From a virus: a stretch of 54,593 nt of DNA. The notes beneath the pieces were generated by a model, which made no database searches, had not been told where the DNA came from, and was given only the letters and a program-made list of their open reading frames with translations. A program made the translations under genes and the position numbers. Positions within the stretch are counted from its first letter, which is position 1, and the number at the start of each line of letters is the position of its first letter. The stretch is taken from positions 1-54,593 of IMG/VR virus record IMGVR_UViG_3300025769_000151. One strand, given 5' to 3'. Below, in pieces: positions 9,588-18,500 of this stretch.

Positions 9588-12500
9588 ATGAACGAACAGG
9601 CACTACAGGACGCCTACACTCTGTTCCAAGGAGCAGGATACGGCAAGTCGTTTGACGAGTTTGTTAATTTGATTAACACCAACGACCAAGCCCTCGGGGA
9701 CGCCTACCAGTTGTTCCAAGACAGCGGCTATGGCAAAAGCCTCGATGAGTTCAGCACCTTGATGGGTGTAAAAAAAAAAGACGATACGTCGGTATCGGTT
9801 GCTCAGCCGGAAGAGGTTTCTACGGAATCTACCTCAGCTACGGCTCCTCCACCGGAACAAGAGTCTGGAGATTCGGATTCAGTTCTAGCCCAGCCTGAGC
9901 TAACACAGCCCGAGCTTACAGAGCAACAACTCGCTGACCTTCAGCGTGCGGCACAAGCCATCGACCCCAACGTCGAGACGCAGACGCCATACATGCAGGT
10001 CAACGACTTCAACGCATCGCTGCCAAGGTTTGGCACTACTGTTGAGGACGCGATTGCCGCTGTTGCTGACGCCCCTAATGAAGCGCGACGCCTAGGGTTC
10101 GAGACTCCGGAACAGCAAAACACTTTCTTTGAGGGTGAGCTTGCGGACGTTCTTCTCGACATGGATGGCATCGAGAAGGAGAAACTGTCTAGGGTTGCAG
10201 GTGGAGAGTCTTTCTTTATGCAGGAAGAGAAAGCCAATGCTGCACTGGCTGTAGATGAGGAGTTTCAGCGCCTTGCTGAAGAGTCCGCTAAGGGGCTTAT
10301 GCTCATTGAAGATGACATGACCAAAATCCTTACTGGTCAAGTTGTAATGGCAGGCGACCTCACTGTCGAAGACAGAGTCAAAGACTTGAAGGAGCAGTAC
10401 ACTCAGGAGCTTCCGCCCGAGTTCAGGGAGCGCGTAGAGCGCATGGACCTATCTGAGTTTGCCGACTACACCGTGAAGAACGCTATGGACAGGGACTTTG
10501 CTGCCGCACTGGTAGGCATGTCTAGTCTTGAAACGTACGACCTTGAGGCCAAGGTTGGCCGAATGTCGGGTGCATACATGGCTCTCGGGAACGCGGAAGA
10601 GCTTGAGGAAGGCAGCTACTACGGCAAGAGACTAGGTATTTCTTGGAAGGACTTTGGTATTGCAGACTACAAGGGCCTGATGTTTGGATTGGGCAAAGCC
10701 CGTGTCGAACAGGATGACTTAGCAATCGCCAAGATTGATTCTGTGATTGACAACTACGGAGCCGCTGGTATGACTGAAGAGCAGTACGAGGAGTTCGGCT
10801 CACTTGTTTACGACCCAATCGTCAGCAAAAAAATCACGGAGATGTCTGACGAGCCGCTCAGAGATTTGACGTTCTTCAATCCTGAGCAGGCACGTAACCA
10901 TCGTATTGAGCTTGGTAAAACCATGTTTCAGTCGATTGCTCCTGATAATTTGCGAGAGCTGAGAAAGAGTCTTGCTCGTCGTAAGGAGGACAACATTGAC
11001 TTCGCTGAGCTTTACGCAAGGGACTACAACTACAACGGAGGCTTGAAGGACACCATGTCTCAGCTTCTTGACGCTAGAGTTCTTACAGAAGAACAGGCCA
11101 AGAAGAGTGCTTGGGGCAACTTCCTTGATGGAGACTATGAGGCTTGGGCCGTTCAATCTTTTGGCTTTACTGCAGACCTCCTTCCAGACATGACTAAGGC
11201 TGTGGCCCTGAACTACATCGGTGGTCCCAACCTTATGGCCGCTGCCTTTGGACTTGACGCTGGGTCTTCTACCATTGGTGAGTACGCCTCTAGGCCAGAG
11301 GTAAGCGGGGTTGAGGCAATAGAGATAGGATTCCGTGCGGGTATGATTGAGGGTGGGGTTACCAGAATGTTCCCCGGCCTTCAAAACCTGCAGGCTGGAG
11401 CGGTCAAGAAGGGTATCGACCTGACTAAAGACATTGTTTCTGCATCTAGCAGAAAGGCTCAGAGAGAAGCCATCCGCAAGGGGGTAAAGAAAATCTTTGC
11501 CTCTGAACCCGGTAGAGCTATAAAAGACTGGGGCAAGGAGGGTCTTGAAGAAGGAACTATCGCATTCCTCGACCAATGGAACAGAGTTACTTCAGAGGTT
11601 GCGTCAGGCAGAATGAATCCGCAAGAGGCGTTTGATGAGTACTGGAACATGGGCGCTATCGGAGACGCGTTCTGGGCAGGATTCCTCGGCGGTGGTGTGG
11701 GTGCATCTCCCTTTGTCGCGGCTCGGGGTATGAGTTCCGTAGGTTCTAAGTTCACACTCTTTGATAGACTTGAGCTCAAGGATAGAAAAACGTACCTCCT
11801 TGAACAGCTCGAGAGAGGCGACCTTACTGACGACCAGAAAAAAGACTTCCGTGCTCAGCTTACCAAGGTTCACGAGGACGCCAACAGGCTGGCTCGAAAG
11901 GACGTAGAGTTCTATTCTCAGATGGAGAACGAAGACATGACGGAGATTATCCGGTTGAATCAGGAAATTTCCAAGAAGCGTCAAAGAGCAAGAAATCTTG
12001 CAAGAGCAGAGGGGCGGACGAATCAGACCCAACTGGATGCGCTGGCCAATGACGTGCGCAGTCTGATGACTCAGAAGCTAGAGATTGAGAACAAGTACGA
12101 GGCAGCTAACGCTGGATTCGACATGGACGTAGAGGCGCAAACTCGTAACAACAAGGAGGTCGAAAGACTTGTGGACGACATCATGAATGTGGACCGCAAG
12201 TGGGACGACGTAACAGAAGGGCAGGGCAATACAGGTGCGGGTAAGATTGTCTTAACTGACAACAACTCAGACACGATTCTATCTCGTCTTCTCGCTCAGG
12301 GCATCAAGGGTACTAGGTTCGCCACAGCAGAACAGATTCGTGACGGCATCGTGGGAGCGTTCAACATGGCCAAGGCAATCAAGGCAGACAACCCTGACGC
12401 CGAGGTTATCTTGGTCAACAGCAAGGAGGCGTTTAGGCGCGAGGTTGCTAAGGCAGGGAAGGTGTCGCCAAGCAAAGTGAAGCTTTCTCGAGGGATGCAC

Positions 12501-15500
12501 ATATCTAGGGACGGCGGTACTGTAGTTCTCTATGCCCCAGCTCTCAAGTCAAACACAGGATACCACGAGGGATTTCACCAATCGGTGTACCGTCAGATGC
12601 TCAAGGATGGTGTAAATCGTGGCGAAGCTATGATTCGTTTGGCATCTGCCTTGCGCAGAGGCATGACCAAAGCGCAACTTGCCAAGTACGGCAACTTCGT
12701 AAACCAATACGGTAACGTATCTGAGGCGCTCAAGGCTGAGGAGTTTTTGGCTGAGGTGTTTAGTGACATGGCCGATGGAGAAATCGACATTCAATTCCAC
12801 AAGGGAATCGTAAGCGGTTTTGCAAGTTTTGTGAAGCAAGCGCTTAGCGCAAAGGGGGTCAAGATGACCAACACACCTGTGCTCCAAGACGTAGCCAACG
12901 GTCTTCGTGACGCAGCAGAGTACTTCTCAGAGGGCGAAGGAGGCGCTCAGGGGGCCCTTGGTGCCGTTTTAGAAGCATCAGGTAGGCTCAGACCCGGATT
13001 GGGTATAGAAGGTGTCTTAAACAGGCGCGAATTGCGTCGTCACAGAAACGCTCAGACCAGAGCTCAGGCGCATCAGCAGTCAGATGACCTCGATTCTACC
13101 GTAAAGGCACAGGACAGACTCAACGAACCCAGTGTTCTGGGTGACTGGACCAAGGATGCACTGACGTTTGATGCCAATGGCAACGTCAAGCTGCTCCACG
13201 TGGGGCCACAGAACTTAGAGGGTGGGTTCATTGACCCGCGTAGATTCGGTCAGCAGCCATACACCACCGACCAGCGTGGTGACAAGGTTGCGATGTTCTA
13301 CGCCAAGCCTGAGGACCAAGAGAGCATGGTGAGAGGCCGGGCCTACGAGGCTACGGTGCCGCCGCAAATGCTGTACGACTTGTTCAAGGACCCACTCAAC
13401 TTTTACGACACAGCACTCAAGGCGTTTAGGGATGCAGGTAACGTCGTTGCTTTCGATGGCAACAGACAGGCAGAGTGGATTGGGTACGAGGCTCGCAAGC
13501 AGGGCTTCGATGGCATGGTTACCAAGTGGCGCAACACTGCGCGTGTGGACATGTGGGTTCCTGTACGTCCCGATGAGAACGGCGGGTACTCACCTGCTGG
13601 TACCAAGATGACAGAGGCCGACATCTCCCCTGCCAAGAACAACGAATACGCTGTGGCTGCTATCGCAAAGAATATGCGGGAGGCAATCGCGGCGCACAAG
13701 GAGAAAGGCACGGGGGTGGACGGTCAGACAACACCACTGAAAGAGGAGACCATCCAGCGCATGATGGACGAAGGCACTACGTTCTACGTCGGCAACAACA
13801 GACTCAGCTCGGGCGTCGTGTCCTACGTGGACAAGGACGGCTACATGGGTGGACTCACTAAGCATCCAGACGTACCACTTCGTGGGGTGCAGGCTGAGAT
13901 GCTGCGTAAGCGTATCGAGGATGGGGGTAACCACCTCGAGTGCTTCGACACCTACCTTGTAAAAAACAACATTGCTGCAGGCTTTGTCCCTGTGGCTAGA
14001 ATCCCATTCGATGTAGATAGGGCTCCCGAAGGATGGGACGCACCTAACTCAACCCTGCGTGACAAACCAGACCTAGTGTTCATGGCGTACGACCCTGCGG
14101 CTGCTGCTGATGCAAAGCCCGGGGACGGCGTCAGGGCCAAGTCCTACGACGAGGGTCTTGCCATGGCTCGCTCCAGAGGGGAGGGTAATCAAAGCACGGG
14201 CGACCTTCTTAAAAGTCAACTCACTTCGTTTGATGAAGGCGATGCTGCAGCTATCAAGGATAATGACGGCGAGGCCATTGGCACCTTTTATGAGCTTCTC
14301 AACTCTAAGGCCAGAAAGCTAGGAGGGGTTTCTTCCATCTACAGATACAGAGGACTGATGGCGGGATTCAGTCAGGGAAGAATGGTTTACGTTGACGAGC
14401 AAGTCACCAAGCGCCCCAACGGAGAACCAGACAGACACATTGAGTTCGTGTTCAGGCCTCTTGACACTGGCAGAATACTTGACGAGCAGCTTGCTGGAAG
14501 ACAGCCGGGCGAGGATGCAAGGCCAATCCCACAAAAAATGAGGGAGGGGCGCGTGATTAAGCTTGATGAGTGGTTTGTGACTAAGGCCTTAAACGAGGAC
14601 TTCAAGCCTATCAAGGGAGCTGACAACAGAGGAAGCGGTCTCGGCACTCGGTTCATGAATTTAGTTATGGAAACTGCAGATGAGCTTGACATTGACATCG
14701 AGCTCATGGCCTACCCTACAAAGAACTATCAAGGTACAGAGCAGCAAAATCGAAAGGCATCTGACAGGCTGAAGGCTTACTACCAAAAGTTTGGATTTGT
14801 TTCTAGCAGCAAGTACAGCGACACGATGGTTCGTGTGGCTCGCACAAACCTTGACCAGCTTAGCCCTGCAGAAGACCAAGCCACTCAAGAGCTTGCACTT
14901 GGCAAGGACGGAGTGCCGGACATCGAGTTGTTTACCTTCTTCTCTTCTGCTGTAGAAAGGCTGCAAGACTTCAGGGAGGAGCAATCCATGACTCGGGAGG
15001 AGATTGAGCAAGCAAGGGCAGAAGATAGGGAGTTTAACGCGCAGTTCCAGTTTAAGCCGGAGCCAGACGAGAAGTACCTCCAGACAAGAGACAAGGAGAT
15101 GAAGGCTGACGACTTGGCCGAGCTCGACGTACTGTTCCCGGGCATGACCCCTGAGCAGATTAGAGAGGAGTACATCGCTGCGTTTGGACCCACTACCAAA
15201 GCTCAGGCCATCGAGGCCACCATCCAGTTCGATACAGACACGGGTCGGAAGTGGACGGTGCGTAGAAAGTTTACGGACGAGAAGCACGTCAAGAACTTCA
15301 TCAACTACATTGAGAAGAAGAAGGGCTACACGTTCGACGAGAGATGGAATCACGACACGCCGCCTGATGTCGACCCACCTGAGGTTACTGGAGTCACCAA
15401 GGCACAGCAACTGGCGGTTGACGCCATCAACTCAGAGACACCGGGTGAACTGACGCAGAGCATTCAAGTAGCTCGCGCACTCAACAAGTTTGCAGGTGAG

Positions 15501-18500
15501 CCTGTGAAGAGTGAGGGCGAGATGATGACGCGCTTCCTCAACAACGTGTACGAGGAGGCCGGATTCTACCTGAACCAAAAGGATGCACGCACTGGCGGTA
15601 TCACGTGGTACACCGAGGACATTCAGGAGGCCAAGAAGAAGATGGGGATTATGTTCCCTGCTCTGCAAGGCGAAGCCATGGGTAGCATCGGCACAGCGTT
15701 GCTTGCTGTACTCTCTCCGGGCAACAGCCCTATCGGCAATATGACTACGCTGGCTGCCGTACTGCGCAACACGCCTGTTGACCAAATGCGCTCAGGCAAC
15801 TTCTCCCGCAACTGGGGAGGAGACAAGATGAGCTTCGTTGACAAGAAGGGCAAGTCAGTAGCGTCAGGCAGAGTTGTTAAGGAAACCAAAACGCACTTCA
15901 TCGTTCAGGGTGTAGATGCCTTGGGGCGAGACAGCAAGTACAGAAACGGACAGAACTTCCGCGTCAAGATTGCCAAGAAAGACATGAAGGCCGGATACCC
16001 CAAGCCTACTGGCTACACCACTAGGGGTAGGATTGTGGCCAAGCAGCTTGACAAGATTCAGTCTTTGTTCGAGAGATTTAAGACACCTGAGGCTGTGGTT
16101 AAGTTCCTTACGACAGACCAGCCAATCGGGGTGCTCAGGGAGTTCAGCAAGTCTGTGCCTGACAGCAAGGGCAAGGTGAACAAGAACCCTGCACCCGGTC
16201 GACGCAAGGGGGCGTACATCTTCGGAGAGAAGGTGGGTAGCTTCTTCCTGAACATGGAAGGCTTGGGTGAGTCGCTGACATCTGACCTGTGGTTCAACAG
16301 AACTTGGAATAGATACGCAGGCACTATGATTGACACGGTCAACGGCAAGGAGACCATCGTCGAGGTTCCTCGTAGCGAATCGGAGCGTAGGCTTCAGGCC
16401 GAAGCTGTAACTCAGGCAGCCAATGAGCTTGGACTGACTACTGCAGAACTGCAGGCAACCATGTGGTACTTCGAGCAAGAGCTGTGGAGGAGCATGGGGG
16501 CAAACACACGGAGTGAAAACTATGCGATGGCGATTGACAACGTCGCCTCGAGAATGGACCTAGACAATGATACAAGACAAAGACTTGCGGCAGCTGGAGT
16601 CAACCTTGACGCGGCTGAAGCAAAACGGGAAACTGCCGTCAGTAGAGCAGATTCTAAAGGCATTGAGAAATACCGCGCCCCGCAAGAGCCCGGCACAGAA
16701 ATAAAGGCCCAACCGATAACCTCAGTCACCGACCCAGATGGCCCGAGGTTTACGGACTTCAAGGGTGTGTGGGGAGCTATCGCTAACGCGGGCATCCTCA
16801 TGCACGGCACCCCAGCGAACTTTGCCAAGTTCGACAACGACCTTGCGTTTGGACCTACCATCCCCGGACTCTACGGCAACGGCACGTACCTGACTAGGAA
16901 TGTAGACAAGGCCGCCATGTATGGCAAGAACGTCATCTTCATTGACGGTCAGGGCCTGAACCTAGCCAACATGTACAGCTTTAGGCAAGGTGCTAGAGTT
17001 ACCACTGCACTCAATAGGCTGAACCAACTAGGACCACAGAGCTACGAAATACACAAGAAGATTGCCATGGATGCCCGTAGAGGCATGGCTCAAAGACCCA
17101 ACTCTCCACTGGGATTCAGGTCTGAGGTTGGCAAGAACCCTGAGATACTTGTAGAAAGGATTATTGCCGAGACGGTGAAGCAGATGCAGGATACAAACAA
17201 CCAGCTTGGCTCCGGCAGAACAACCATCGAGACCCTGCGTAACGTCATGTACGGCGACAACGGCAAGCCGGGTGTTGCTGTCAAGGCGATGATTGACTTC
17301 CAAAGAGAAGTTAACAGATTGAGATACGAGGGCATGGACCCTGTAGAGGCGCAGATGAAGGCACTGGGCGATGGCCTAGGAAACAAGGATGCCATTGACG
17401 ATGCCATGGCGATTGCGAGATACACGTTTGCAGAAATCGTACGTCAGGCAGGATTCGATGGCTACTACTTCTCCGCCGAGATGGACAGGGGTTATCAGGG
17501 TATTGAGCGCAGAGCCAAGGAGGGCAAGCTTGAGACAAGAGAGCAGCAGGAGATGAAGCTCGAGGCGCTGGAGATTGCAGGCACCGACGGAGGTTTCGCA
17601 CAAGAAGCTATCATCGTCAACACCGACAGGCTCAATGACTTGATTATCCCAGCAGAGAATGTAATCGCTGCTGCAGTCAGTAGGATTACCGCAGAGGAGA
17701 GCACGATTGACCAAGGCGGACAGATGGGCAACAACGGTGTCATCAACGATGGTATGCGTGACTCCCAGAATCTCCTCAAGGCCCAGCCATTGCAAGGATT
17801 CCTCGACGACTACGACGCCGACATGGACACCCTACGCGGTGAGAAGCCACCAGCCCGTATCGACAGAGAGGCAGAGATGGGTAAGGTGCAGCGTGCTATG
17901 CTCGGCATCATGGAGTTCGTGTACGACAAGTTCTACAGAGCCATCCGCTACCAGCGCGACATCGAGAAGGCTATCGGTGGCAGCGTGATGCAGGAGCAAG
18001 ACTACGCCATGGCGCTGTCACTGCTTGACGGTAAGGCTTCGCGTAGGTTGCAGAGTGTGGACATGTTCATGGAGGACTTGGCTGCAGTCATGAATAAGTT
18101 CGGCATCTCGCACAAGGAGCTGAGCGACTTCCTGTATGCTATGCACGCAGAGAATCGTAACGCTGTACTGCGCGAGCGATTCGGTAACAAGAAGAAGTCA
18201 ATCACTGACTCTATCGCACAGCAAGCAGCACTCATCAACGATGAGAACAGCTCGGATGCTGTCAAACGCAAAGCCTCCAAGAAGCTTGCTGACCTGCAGG
18301 AAGAGCTGGCTGACGTAGAGGCTAGACTTGAGAACGACAACTTCTCAGGTAAGACCGACGAGCAGGCACGTAGGGAGATTGAAGAGCTGGATGGTGAGGG
18401 TATGCGTCAGGCCTACGACATGGTGATGGAGTTCCAAGCAGAGACCCGCAAGCTGATTGTGGAGTACGGAATGGAGACGCAGGCTACTGTCGATAAGCTC

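Noticed and set aside
10800-11576. 258-codon minus-strand frame within the giant polyvalent gene
   Set aside because: Lies wholly inside an intact gene with clear domains, has no promoter or coupling, and no domain is visible.
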